Assembly: GCA_963825585.1 (NCBI GenBank)
Contig: CAWGTX010000002.1
Span: forward strand, 186,001 to 250,000
DNA: 64,000 bases
Reading direction: 5' to 3'
DNA from: JAOUGY01 sp963825585
Lineage (GTDB): Bacteria > Actinomycetota > Acidimicrobiia > Spongiisociales > ZC4RG35
Shown: positions 1 through 7,360 of the stretch, one piece after another
Position numbering within the stretch: the first letter of the stretch is position 1
Layout of the letters: every line of letters starts with the position of its first letter
The notes under the pieces: model-generated
Seen by the model: the letters and a program-made list of their open reading frames with translations, nothing else
Database searches by the model: none
What the model was told of the DNA's origin: nothing
Program-made: the position numbers and the translations under genes

Positions 1-77
1 GCGGCCACCACGTCCGGATCAGGATCGGGAAGGACGGTCTCGGGTGGGCCCGAGGGGGTGAGGGTGACGTCGGCCAT
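1..77 (-). CDS. N-terminal fragment of a leftward gene, product unknown
   Basis: An ATG at 77 on the minus strand opens a frame that runs without a stop to the window edge (25 codons, beginning MADVTLTPSGPP). Its composition is Pro/Asp rich, as is common in disordered N-termini. There is no clear ribosome binding site, but a TATGTT element lies just upstream of the ATG, so a leaderless transcript is possible. It would be divergent from the PadR gene. Too little is visible to assign a function. Confidence 0.4.
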   Translation of the reverse strand, partial: MADVTLTPSGPPETVLPDPDPDVVA

Positions 78-138
78 AACCGGAACATAGCGGGCACAGA
101 GATCCGAGTGAATGGCCCGACGCCGCCACCCAAGCGGG

Positions 139-171
139 TTGACTATCGGATACGATCTACTATCTTGTATC
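139..171 (+). promoter_or_regulatory. Promoter and inverted repeat of the PadR gene (leaderless candidate)
   Basis: TTGACT at 139-144 and TATCTT at 161-166 are separated by 16 bases and would start transcription at about the ATG at 174. An inverted repeat, GATAC at 149-153 and GTATC at 167-171, overlaps the -10 element. PadR regulators usually bind such dyads at their own promoters, so this is a plausible autoregulatory operator. The placement is inferred from sequence alone. Confidence 0.4.
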
Positions 172-173
172 TC

Positions 174-524
174 ATGGTAGTTGGCAGTGGCTCGGACCGG
201 AGTTCGCAGTTGCTCAAGGGCGTGCTCGACATGTGCCTGCTGGCGATCATCTCCGAAGAGCCGAGCTACGGATACGAGATGGTCAACAAACTGGCGTCGA
301 AGGGACTCGACCTCGTGAGCGAAGGGACGATCTATCCGGTGCTGAGCCGCCTGCAGAAGAACGACCTCGTCGAGGGTTACCTGGTCGAGAGTTCGGGAGG
401 TCCCGCCCGTAAGTACTACCGGCTCACCCCACGCGGGGCCGAGTCGCTCGGGGCGTGGCAGCAGGGATGGCATGAGCTGGCCACCGGGGTGGAGAACGTG
501 TTGAGAGGAGCCAACGGTGCCTGA
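174..524 (+). CDS. PadR-family transcriptional regulator
   Basis: The 116-residue product is a winged-helix regulator of the PadR family. The core spans about residues 12-88, including LKGVLDMCLLAII, the SYGYEM turn, the recognition helix EGTIYPVLSRLQK, and the wing ending KYYRLTPRG. I chose the ATG at 174 over an upstream ATG at 108 because the PadR fold starts right after it and a promoter lies just before it. The stop overlaps the GTG of the next gene by eight bases, so the two are co-translated. PadR genes are often paired with a HAAS-type membrane protein, and the next gene has such an N-terminus. The ligand is unknown. Confidence 0.85.
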   Translation: MVVGSGSDRSSQLLKGVLDMCLLAIISEEPSYGYEMVNKLASKGLDLVSEGTIYPVLSRLQKNDLVEGYLVESSGGPARKYYRLTPRGAESLGAWQQGWHELATGVENVLRGANGA

Positions 525-1320
525 TCGGGCAGAGATCACGAGGGTCGTTGCCGACTGCGTTCGGTACTGGCGTGAGACCGGCGTGCCCCGTCGGGCCATC
601 GAGGAGATGCGACTCGAACTCGAGCAGCACCTGGTCGAGGCCGACGCCGACGGTCGCTCACCGGTGAGAGTGGTCGGGACCGACCCCGCCGCCTTCGCCG
701 AGTCCTGGGCGTCGGAGTATCGGAAGGGCTCCAGCTCGGTCTCGTGGAGTGACGTGACCAGCGGTCGGTTGGAAGCCGATCGCAGCCGGAAACGGACCGC
801 ATGGGCCTACATCGCCGGCGGGGTTGCACTGGTCACCGGTGTCGCCGTCGGCACCCAGTTGTCTGGAAGAGGAGGAGACGTGGAAGACGAACTGTGGAGG
901 TGGATCTGGACGATCCTGGCGGTGGCGGCAGCCATCGCCGAGATCTTCACGGCAGGGTTCTTCCTGCTGCCGATCTCGATCGGGGCGGTGGCGGCGGCGG
1001 TTCTCGCCTGGTTCGGGGTCGACCCGATCGCCCAATGGCTGGTTTTCTTCGGTGTGTCGACGATCGCCTTCGCCTATCTGCGCCGATTCGCCACCCATCA
1101 GGACGACGACCTCCCGAAGGTCGGAGCCAACCGCTGGGCCGAAGCCCAGGGGATCGTCCTGGCCGACATCAACCGCGACACCGGTGGCGGGATGGTGCGG
1201 GTGGGCGGCGAGGAATGGCGGGCCACCACCGACGGTCCGGACATCGCCGCCGGCACCCGCGTGATGGTGCAGGAAGTCAGGGGCTCCAAGCTCGTGGTGA
1301 GCCCGCTCGAGATCAACTAG
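517..1320 (+). CDS. HAAS-like domain fused to NfeD-type membrane protein
   Basis: The GTG start at 517 lies inside the end of the padR gene and is preceded by GAGAGGAG. The 267-residue product has an N-terminal helical segment (about 1-70; EEMRLELEQHLVEA, then DPAAFAESWASEYR) resembling the HAAS domain of PadR-linked sensors. A transmembrane helix follows at about 92-112, then a hydrophobic block at about 128-190. A C-terminal OB-fold-like segment (about 205-265) is typical of NfeD. NfeD proteins normally partner SPFH/stomatin proteins, and the next gene encodes one. The fusion suggests that the PadR signal is tied to the membrane microdomain pair. The NfeD call is firm; the HAAS call is from pattern only. 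Confidence 0.75.
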   Translation: MPDRAEITRVVADCVRYWRETGVPRRAIEEMRLELEQHLVEADADGRSPVRVVGTDPAAFAESWASEYRKGSSSVSWSDVTSGRLEADRSRKRTAWAYIAGGVALVTGVAVGTQLSGRGGDVEDELWRWIWTILAVAAAIAEIFTAGFFLLPISIGAVAAAVLAWFGVDPIAQWLVFFGVSTIAFAYLRRFATHQDDDLPKVGANRWAEAQGIVLADINRDTGGGMVRVGGEEWRATTDGPDIAAGTRVMVQEVRGSKLVVSPLEIN

Positions 1321-1353
1321 AGCCAGTAGGAAGACAGAGGAGGTAGAGAGAAC

Positions 1354-2415
1354 ATGGGCCCAGTACTCGCACTGTTCGCAGTGCTGTTCATCCTGTTCGT
1401 GGTGGTACTCGCTGCTGCGATCAAGATCGTGCGGCCGTACGAGAAAGGACTGGTCGAGACACTCGGCCGGTACTCCAAGACCGTGGATTCGGGTCTGCGG
1501 CTGATCATGCCGTTCGTGCAGACCCTCGCCAAAGTCGACATGCGTGAGCAGGTGGTGGACGTTCCCCCGCAGGAAGTGATCACCCGGGACAACGTGGTGG
1601 TGACGGTGGACGCCGTCATCTACTACGAGGCCACCGACCCGGTGAAGCTGAAGTACAACGTGGGCAACTTCGTCCTCGCCATCACCAAACTGGCCCAGAC
1701 GAACCTCCGTAACGTGGTGGGCGATCTCGACCTCGACGCCGCCCTCACCTCCCGTGAAGTGATCAACACCAAGCTGCGTGAGATCCTCGACGACGCCACC
1801 GACAAGTGGGGTACGAGGGTGGTCCGTGTCGAGATCCAGCGGATCGAACCGCCGGCCGACGTCACCGAGGCCATGCACCGCCAGATGAAGGCGGAGCGCG
1901 ACCGTCGTGCGTCGGTCACCGAGGCCGAAGGCGAGAAGACCGCCCGGATCCTCCGTGCCGAGGGCGTGAAGGAGTCGAACATTCTCGAGGCGGAAGGCCA
2001 GGCCGAGGCCATCAAGCGCGTCGCCGATGCCGACCGCTACCAGAAGCTGACGGTGGCCGAAGGTGAGGCGCAGGCGATCGAGACGGTGTACAACGCCATC
2101 CACGCCGGTGACCCCACCCCGGATCTGATCACCATCAAGTACCTGGAGGCGTTGCAGGGTGTGGCGAACGGCAGGGCGACGAAGATCTTCCTGCCACTCG
2201 ACACCAGTGGTCTGCTCGGCAGCGTCGCCGCCATCGGCGAGCTGTTCAAGGACGGCGGCGGAGCAGCCGCCACCGCCGACAAGCCGGTCGCTCCCAAGCG
2301 GATCGCCGGCGATCCGACCCCGCAGTCGCCGTCGGCATCCGAGCAGATGCCGTCGCTGTCCCCGGCCCATCGGCCCCCGATGCAGCCCGGCCAGCCCCCC
2401 CGCACCAGCTCCTGA
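1354..2415 (+). CDS. SPFH/stomatin-like protein (slipin/QmcA type)
   Basis: This 353-residue SPFH protein has one N-terminal membrane helix (residues 4-25) and an SPFH domain (about 27-185, with RPYEKGLVETLGRY and EVITRDNVVVTVDAVIYY). An Ala/Glu-rich coiled coil follows (about 190-260, AEGEKTARILRAEG), then a Pro-rich tail. Such proteins oligomerise into cages or microdomains on the membrane, commonly with NfeD as partner, which is the preceding gene. AGGAGGT at 1338-1344 sets the start. The gene ends in front of a long perfect inverted repeat. The client of this complex cannot be told from sequence. Confidence 0.9.
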   Translation: MGPVLALFAVLFILFVVVLAAAIKIVRPYEKGLVETLGRYSKTVDSGLRLIMPFVQTLAKVDMREQVVDVPPQEVITRDNVVVTVDAVIYYEATDPVKLKYNVGNFVLAITKLAQTNLRNVVGDLDLDAALTSREVINTKLREILDDATDKWGTRVVRVEIQRIEPPADVTEAMHRQMKAERDRRASVTEAEGEKTARILRAEGVKESNILEAEGQAEAIKRVADADRYQKLTVAEGEAQAIETVYNAIHAGDPTPDLITIKYLEALQGVANGRATKIFLPLDTSGLLGSVAAIGELFKDGGGAAATADKPVAPKRIAGDPTPQSPSASEQMPSLSPAHRPPMQPGQPPRTSS

Positions 2416-2423
2416 GCCCGCAT

Positions 2424-2468
2424 ACCCTGGGTTGTAGGCCACACGTCGTGTGGCCTACAACCCAGGGT
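2424..2468. terminator. Long perfect inverted repeat between convergent genes
   Basis: Two 22-base arms (2424-2445 and 2447-2468) are perfect inverse complements around one central base. The element lies between the SPFH gene (plus) and the anti-sigma-like gene (minus), so it probably works as a bidirectional terminator, although no T tract is present. Its outer arm shares the AAACCCTGGGTT word with the hairpin at 4552-4612. Confidence 0.75.
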
Positions 2469-2476
2469 TTCGCGTG

Positions 2477-3988
2477 TCAGGGGGTGCACTCGGGAATCTC
2501 GGCGATGTCGGGGTAGTCCCCCGCCGATGGGACGTCGATCGGCACGACTATGCCGACACGCAGTGATCCGCCTCCGGTCTCGACCTCGCCGCTGTACATC
2601 TCGAAGCCAGTGATCTCCTCGTAGACCACGTCCGCAGTTTCGAAAACACCGCCTTCGGCATCGATGTACCGGATGAACGTTCCATCCTCAAACCCCACCA
2701 TGGCGCGCCTGCCGTCTTCGAAAACGAAGACGATTGCTCCGTCGGCCCCCCCGCATGCGTTCGCTGCAAGCTGTTCGACCCCGTCGAACTCCAGGCTCGG
2801 AGTCAGACCGGCGATACCGGTGCCGACCAGTTCCACATCGGTGGCCGGTCCGTCGATCCAGTCGGCGAACCCGGCGTACGGGGCCTCGCTCACGCTGCCG
2901 TCGGTGAGATCGACCATCACGGCCACGCCGTAGTCGCTGTCGAACATTTCGCTGAACCGGTTGAGGACCACCGAGTCGCCCGACAGGATCGGGGCGACGT
3001 AGATGCCCTCGGGCAGGTCGACAGCCTGCACCTCGGCGTCGGTTGTCCGGTCCCACTCCACCAGCTGACCCACGCGGAACATCACCAGCCGCTCGCCGTC
3101 GGCCGATGCCACGACCTTCGTGGGGCAACTGGAGTCGTCGAAGCACTCGCCGGGGATGGCACCCTCCCACGGCGTGATCGTGCCATCTCGGTCGAGCCGA
3201 CTCACGAAGGTGTACGCCTCGTTGAACGAGGACGTCACGTAGGTGGAGCCGTCCCAGCTGATCGCCGACAGGCCACTCTCCCAGCCTCCGACCACGGCGA
3301 TCTCGCGCCGTTCGCCGGTGATCAGGTCGACTTCGAACAGGGCGTCAGTGGCATTCTCGAACGACTCTGCCTGGCGCCGTTCCACCACCAGCGCCGTCGG
3401 TGAACCGTCGACACGGAGGACGTTTTGGAGCAGCGTCCAGCTCGAACCGGACGGCGCCATCAGGACCTGCGGCTGGGTCGCCCCGGCCGGCAGGTGGTAG
3501 ATGGTGCTGTCTCCGGTGTCGCCGACGATCGGCAATGCCACCTGGTACACGACACCGCCGGCCAGGTCGTCGTAGACCACCTTCGCCGGTACGTCGAGTC
3601 CGGGCGTGACGTCGCCGTCGCCCCAGGTGATGGTCTCGCCGTTGGCGATGACCAGCCCGCCTGCAGCTTCGGGAATGGTCGTGACGGTCGTGGTCGGCGG
3701 GGTCGTGGTGGTTGCCGACGTGCTCGGCGTGGTGCCTGGCGCGGTGGTCGGAGGGCTGAGTGTTGTGGTCGGTTGCTCGATCACGTCGCCGTCGCCTCCG
3801 ATCAGGCCGAGCGGGCCGATGGCGAGGGTCACGACCAGCGCCGCTGCGGCGGCGTAGGCGAGTGGGCGGACCCACGGGCGCGGTCGACTCGGTTCGGGGT
3901 TGAAGCTGGTCACAGGAAGGTCCTCTCGGGTGACGTCCGTGGCCGGGTCGGCTCTGCGGAGCAGGGCGAAGACTTCGTCTGGGTTCAT
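2477..3988 (-). CDS. Anti-sigma-like single-pass membrane protein with large external domain
   Basis: The 503-residue product starts with an anti-sigma-like cytoplasmic tail (MNPDEVFALLRRADP, residues 1-38). One membrane helix follows at about 42-64, then a Thr/Pro/Ser-rich linker (about 70-110) and a large extracytoplasmic domain whose repeated Val/Gly/Asp-rich strands suggest a beta-propeller. The ATG at 3988 overlaps the stop of the sigma-factor gene (ATGA), which decides the start and supports a sigma/anti-sigma pair. The frame is open upstream to 4279, but that part only shadows the sigma gene. The signal sensed by the outer domain is unknown. Confidence 0.75.
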   Translation of the reverse strand: MNPDEVFALLRRADPATDVTREDLPVTSFNPEPSRPRPWVRPLAYAAAAALVVTLAIGPLGLIGGDGDVIEQPTTTLSPPTTAPGTTPSTSATTTTPPTTTVTTIPEAAGGLVIANGETITWGDGDVTPGLDVPAKVVYDDLAGGVVYQVALPIVGDTGDSTIYHLPAGATQPQVLMAPSGSSWTLLQNVLRVDGSPTALVVERRQAESFENATDALFEVDLITGERREIAVVGGWESGLSAISWDGSTYVTSSFNEAYTFVSRLDRDGTITPWEGAIPGECFDDSSCPTKVVASADGERLVMFRVGQLVEWDRTTDAEVQAVDLPEGIYVAPILSGDSVVLNRFSEMFDSDYGVAVMVDLTDGSVSEAPYAGFADWIDGPATDVELVGTGIAGLTPSLEFDGVEQLAANACGGADGAIVFVFEDGRRAMVGFEDGTFIRYIDAEGGVFETADVVYEEITGFEMYSGEVETGGGSLRVGIVVPIDVPSAGDYPDIAEIPECTP

Positions 3989-4509
3989 CGCGTCGCTCCT
4001 TTCCCGGACGTGACGGCGTTGAACTCGTCGGCCAGGCGCTTTTTGGCCCGGCTCAGTCGCTGATCCGCAGCGGCGGGTGTGAGGCCCATGACGTGTGCGA
4101 TCTCCCGATTCCCGAGACCCTCCCAGGCGGCCAGGCGGAGGATCTCCTGATCGGCCGGACGGAGCCGCGTCAGGGCCTGGCGCACCTGCCGCTCCTCCTC
4201 CAGTTGAATCGCGCCCGACTCGACCGAGTCGGTGTCGCGGATGGCCGTGCCGGCGGCGCGCTCCCACCTGGCCAGCCATCGTCGTTCCGATCGACGCATG
4301 CCCGAGACCACCCGGTGCGCAACCCCGTACATCCAGGGCAGGGTCCCAGGCTCCTCGGGCAAGACCGCCCGCCGTCGCCAGGTGATCGTCATCACCTCCG
4401 ACGTGGCATCGCCGGCGTCGTTCGTGGGCAATCGGCGAACGCAGTAGCTGTGGATGTGGCCCCGGTACCTGGAGACCGCGATCTCGGCCCGTTCGTCTAT
4501 GTCACTCAT
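3985..4509 (-). CDS. ECF-type RNA polymerase sigma factor
   Basis: The 174-residue product has the two-domain ECF layout. Region 2 is at about 10-80 (HSYCVRRLPTNDAGDATSEV, then TITWRRR and LPWMYGVAHRVV). Region 4 is at about 115-165 (LRPADQEILRLAAWEGLGNREIAHVMG, then ALDQRLSRAKKRL-like residues in a helix-turn-helix). I chose the ATG at 4509 (MSDIDERAEIAVSRYRG) because the open frame upstream has no sigma-like sequence. It is translationally coupled to the anti-sigma-like gene. A strong hairpin lies just upstream and probably insulates it from the lipoprotein gene. Its target promoters are unknown. Confidence 0.88.
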   Translation of the reverse strand: MSDIDERAEIAVSRYRGHIHSYCVRRLPTNDAGDATSEVMTITWRRRAVLPEEPGTLPWMYGVAHRVVSGMRRSERRWLARWERAAGTAIRDTDSVESGAIQLEEERQVRQALTRLRPADQEILRLAAWEGLGNREIAHVMGLTPAAADQRLSRAKKRLADEFNAVTSGKGATR

Positions 4510-4551
4510 GGTCCTCACACCCTGTACGTGGCCGCACCCACGACCACCTGA

Positions 4552-4612
4552 CAGGGTTTCTTCATTCTGTGGGCTCAGGACTACACGTGGTGTGGTCTGA
4601 AACCCTGGGTTT
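4552..4612 (-). terminator. Nested hairpin downstream of the lipoprotein gene
   Basis: The outer arms CAGGGTTTC (4552-4560) and GAAACCCTG (4599-4607) enclose an inner 8-bp stem (4579-4586 with 4590-4597, one G.T pair). The element begins nine bases after the lipoprotein stop and lies upstream of the sigma gene, as expected of a terminator on the minus strand. It shares the AAACCCTGGGTT word with 2424-2468. Confidence 0.6.
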
Positions 4613-4615
4613 GCC

Positions 4616-5134
4616 TCAACCGGCGGTGCGGTTGAGCGACGCCACCGTGGCCTCGACCTCGGCAGGCTCGACAGGCGGATAGAACACCATGAAGTACTGG
4701 TCGCACGACTCTCCAGCCCCCTCGAACCAGGCGACCATCCAACTGCCGTCGTCGAGCGGGCCGGCGACCCCGCGTGCCCCGTCGATCGAGACCTCTCCCC
4801 GCTCCCCCGGCCAGTCGATCGGCGGGAGGGAGCCACGGACGAACACGAGCGCGGGTTCACCGTCGGAGTCGAACCAGATACTGGAGTTGGTGCCGGGGAT
4901 GGTGGTGAACATGTCCTGGGGAACCTCGTCGGCGCCGGGGCGGTCGGCGTCCACGCGGCTCGGCAGTGCTTCCACCACGTACGGCACCAACCCGCAATCT
5001 TGGGTGGCGATGGTGACCGGGACCGCCACCGTGCTGGTGGTGGTGACGACGGGAGGCATCGAGGTCGTGGTGGCGGCGCCGTCGGAACAGGCGGCGACCA
5101 CCAGAATCATGGCCATACCGAGGAGTTTCTTCAT
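4616..5134 (-). CDS. Small secreted lipoprotein, function unknown
   Basis: The 172-residue product begins MKKLLGMAMILVVAACSD, a type II signal peptide with lipobox VAAC, followed by a Thr/Val-rich linker. The mature part contains one pair of widely spaced cysteines (CGLVPYV and ESCDQYFM) that could form a disulfide. I chose the ATG at 5134 because the signal peptide starts there. No family was recognised. It is divergent from the M20 peptidase gene and separated from the sigma gene by a hairpin, so it is probably transcribed alone. Confidence 0.7.
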   Translation of the reverse strand: MKKLLGMAMILVVAACSDGAATTTSMPPVVTTTSTVAVPVTIATQDCGLVPYVVEALPSRVDADRPGADEVPQDMFTTIPGTNSSIWFDSDGEPALVFVRGSLPPIDWPGERGEVSIDGARGVAGPLDDGSWMVAWFEGAGESCDQYFMVFYPPVEPAEVEATVASLNRTAG

Positions 5135-5173
5135 CGGCTCCAGGCTACCGACGGGCGGGCGTAGGATCGCCGT

Positions 5174-6318
5174 ATGAACGCCAAGGAACAGGCGCACCAG
5201 CGCTACCAGGAGATCGACGCCGACCTGCGCGCCATTTCGCGCTGGCTCTACGAGAACCCCGAACTGTCATACGAGGAGTACGAGTCGAGCGCCCGGCTGG
5301 CCGAATTCATGAGGGGCCACGGGTTCGCCGTGGAGCACCCAGCCTACGGGATCGAGACGTCGTTCGTGGCGAGGACGGGTACGGGTGGTCCCGGAGGTGG
5401 TCATCTGCGCCGAATACGACGGGCTCCCCGGGGTCGGCCAGGCGTGCGGGCACAACATCATCGCCACCGCCGCCCTGGGCGCCGGTCTCGCCCTGGCGCC
5501 GGTCGCCGAGTCAGCTCGGGTTCCGGGTGACGGTGTTGGGGACCCCGGCGGAGGAGAAGTTCGGCGGCAAGGCCGATCTGATCGCCGCCGGGGCGTTCGC
5601 CGAGGCGGCGGCCTCGATGATGATCCACCCGTCACCGCGGGACGTGGTCGACCCGAACGTGATCGCCATCGCCGAACTCGACGTCCACTACCACGGCAAG
5701 ACCGCCCATGCTTCGGCCTACCCCCAGCTCGGGATCAACGCCCTCGACGCCTTCGTGCAGGCCTACGTCAACGTCTCGACGCTCCGCCAGCACCTGTACC
5801 CCACCGACAAGATCCACGGGATCGTGGTGGAGGGCGGCAAGGCCCCGAACATCATCCCCGACTACACCCGGTCGTCCTGGTACGTCCGCGCCCAAACCCG
5901 GGAACGGCTGGAGGAGCTGCTGGGGAAGGTCGAGGCGTGCTTCCAGGCGGGAGCGGTCGCCACCGGGTGCACCGTCGAGATCGAGCGGATCGGCCACATC
6001 TACGACGAGCTGGTCTCGAACCCGGTCATGACCGACCTCTACCTCGAGAACTCGGAGTCCCTCGGTCGCCCTCTGGGCAGGGGAGCAGACCTCCCTCCCA
6101 GCCAGGCCGGGTCGACCGACATGGGCAACGTGTCGCGGGTGGTGCCGTCCATCCACCCGATGCTGAGCATCAACTGCGACCCAGCCGTGAACCACCAGGC
6201 GGAGTTCGCCGCCCACACCGTCACCGCCGACGGAGAGAGGGCGATCCGCGATGGCGCGCTTGGCATGGCGTGGACGGTGATCGACCTGGCCGAACGCAAC
6301 CTTTGGGGCGAACTCTGA
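5174..6318 (+). CDS. M20D-family amidohydrolase/dipeptidase, reading frame broken twice
   Basis: Three consecutive frames together encode one M20 metallopeptidase of normal length (about 380 residues), resembling the PM20D2/AbgB-like group. They supply the N-terminus (RAISRWLYENPELSYEEYES), the metal-site segment (ICAEYDGLPGVGQACGHN), GTPAEEKFGGKADL, and the dimerisation domain (YHGKTAHASAYPQLGINALDAF). The frame changes near 5394 and near 5510. Removing one base at each place restores PEVVICAEYD and AESLGFRVTVLGTP. No domain is missing and no other decay is seen, so sequencing error is at least as likely as a pseudogene. The enzyme would cleave an amide or peptide bond of a small substrate in the cytoplasm. 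Confidence 0.75.
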
Positions 6319-6363
6319 CCCGACGCTCATCCACCCTTCGGGGCCGGCTTCGGTGGAGCCCGG

Positions 6364-7272
6364 TCAGGAAGGGACGGCCATGGGGCCGAACCGCTTCTCG
6401 AACCGTTCGGCTCCGGCCATGATCCGGGCGGGAAGACCCATGATCTTCTCCTGCATCTCCACGCCGGCGGGCGTGAGGTCGGTGAGGTCGGCGATCTTCC
6501 ACTGCTGCAGCAACGGGATGAGCACGTTGTCGTGGTGGACCCGCAGGTTGTAGACGCCGGCCTTGGCGATCGCTACCGAACGACGCAGGAATCCGGGGAT
6601 GCCGGTGCCGGGCATCTGGAAGTTGAGGAAGGTGTTGTAGATGCCTTCCAGGACGGTCGAAGGCGACTCGCGGAGCATGGCTGCGAGCACACCCCGGTAG
6701 AACACGAAGTGATGGTTTTCGTCGGCCGAGATGTTGCGCATCAGATCGAATGCGGCCTCGTCGTCGGTGATCTTGCCGGCATTGCGATGGGACACCCGGG
6801 TGGCCAGCTCCTGGGCGGAGGTGTAGGCGAACAGCTCCGACGGCGAGGCGAAGTTGGGTCGCCACCCGGTCTGCATGGTGGCCATGCGGTCGTCCTCCAG
6901 CTCCACCGGATCACAGTTGCGTGAGGTGAGCAGATAACTGCGGATGGCGATGGCGTGCTGGCCCTCTTCCGCCGTCCAGGTCCCGTTCCATGCCTGCCAC
7001 GTGGATGTCTCCGGCAGGTTCTTCTCGAGGATGCGGTGATACGAAGGCAGGTTGTCCTCGGTGAGGAGATTGAGCACGAGCGACGTGCGGGCCTTCTCGT
7101 TGATGGTGCACTGCGACTCGTCCCAGGGCTTGTCCTTGAACGACAGTCCCCGTTCCCACGGGATGAAGTCGTGGAAGTACCAGTGCTTGCGTCGCTCGGC
7201 GTGGTCGGCAGAGAGACGCTGCACGTCACCCTCGACGGCTTCCAGCAGCTCGTACTCCTCGTTGAACGCCAT
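6364..7272 (-). CDS. Ferritin-like acyl-ACP desaturase family protein
   Basis: The 302-residue product belongs to the soluble di-iron acyl-ACP desaturase family (DesA type of actinobacteria). Two metal-binding EExxH-like motifs are visible: TAEEGQHAIAI (about residue 117) and SADENHHFVFY (about 200). Further carboxylate helices are present, for example LLTEDNLPSYHR. Members introduce double bonds into acyl chains carried on ACP. I chose the ATG at 7272 (MAFNEEYELL) with AGAGGAT upstream; an open extension to 7344 is basic and unlike the family. It is not obviously in an operon with its neighbours, although the propeller gene reads the same way upstream. Confidence 0.85.
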   Translation of the reverse strand: MAFNEEYELLEAVEGDVQRLSADHAERRKHWYFHDFIPWERGLSFKDKPWDESQCTINEKARTSLVLNLLTEDNLPSYHRILEKNLPETSTWQAWNGTWTAEEGQHAIAIRSYLLTSRNCDPVELEDDRMATMQTGWRPNFASPSELFAYTSAQELATRVSHRNAGKITDDEAAFDLMRNISADENHHFVFYRGVLAAMLRESPSTVLEGIYNTFLNFQMPGTGIPGFLRRSVAIAKAGVYNLRVHHDNVLIPLLQQWKIADLTDLTPAGVEMQEKIMGLPARIMAGAERFEKRFGPMAVPS

Positions 7273-7360
7273 GTCGATGTGATCCTCTCGGAGACCTGTT
7301 CCACCCACGGTAGTGGTGGCCCTGTTTCGACGCGCAGTCGCCATGGCAGCGGCGATCGGA

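Noticed and set aside
658..2442. 594-codon minus-strand open frame opposite the NfeD and SPFH genes
   Set aside because: It is antisense to two clear genes, with His/Gly/Arg-rich composition typical of high-GC shadow frames.
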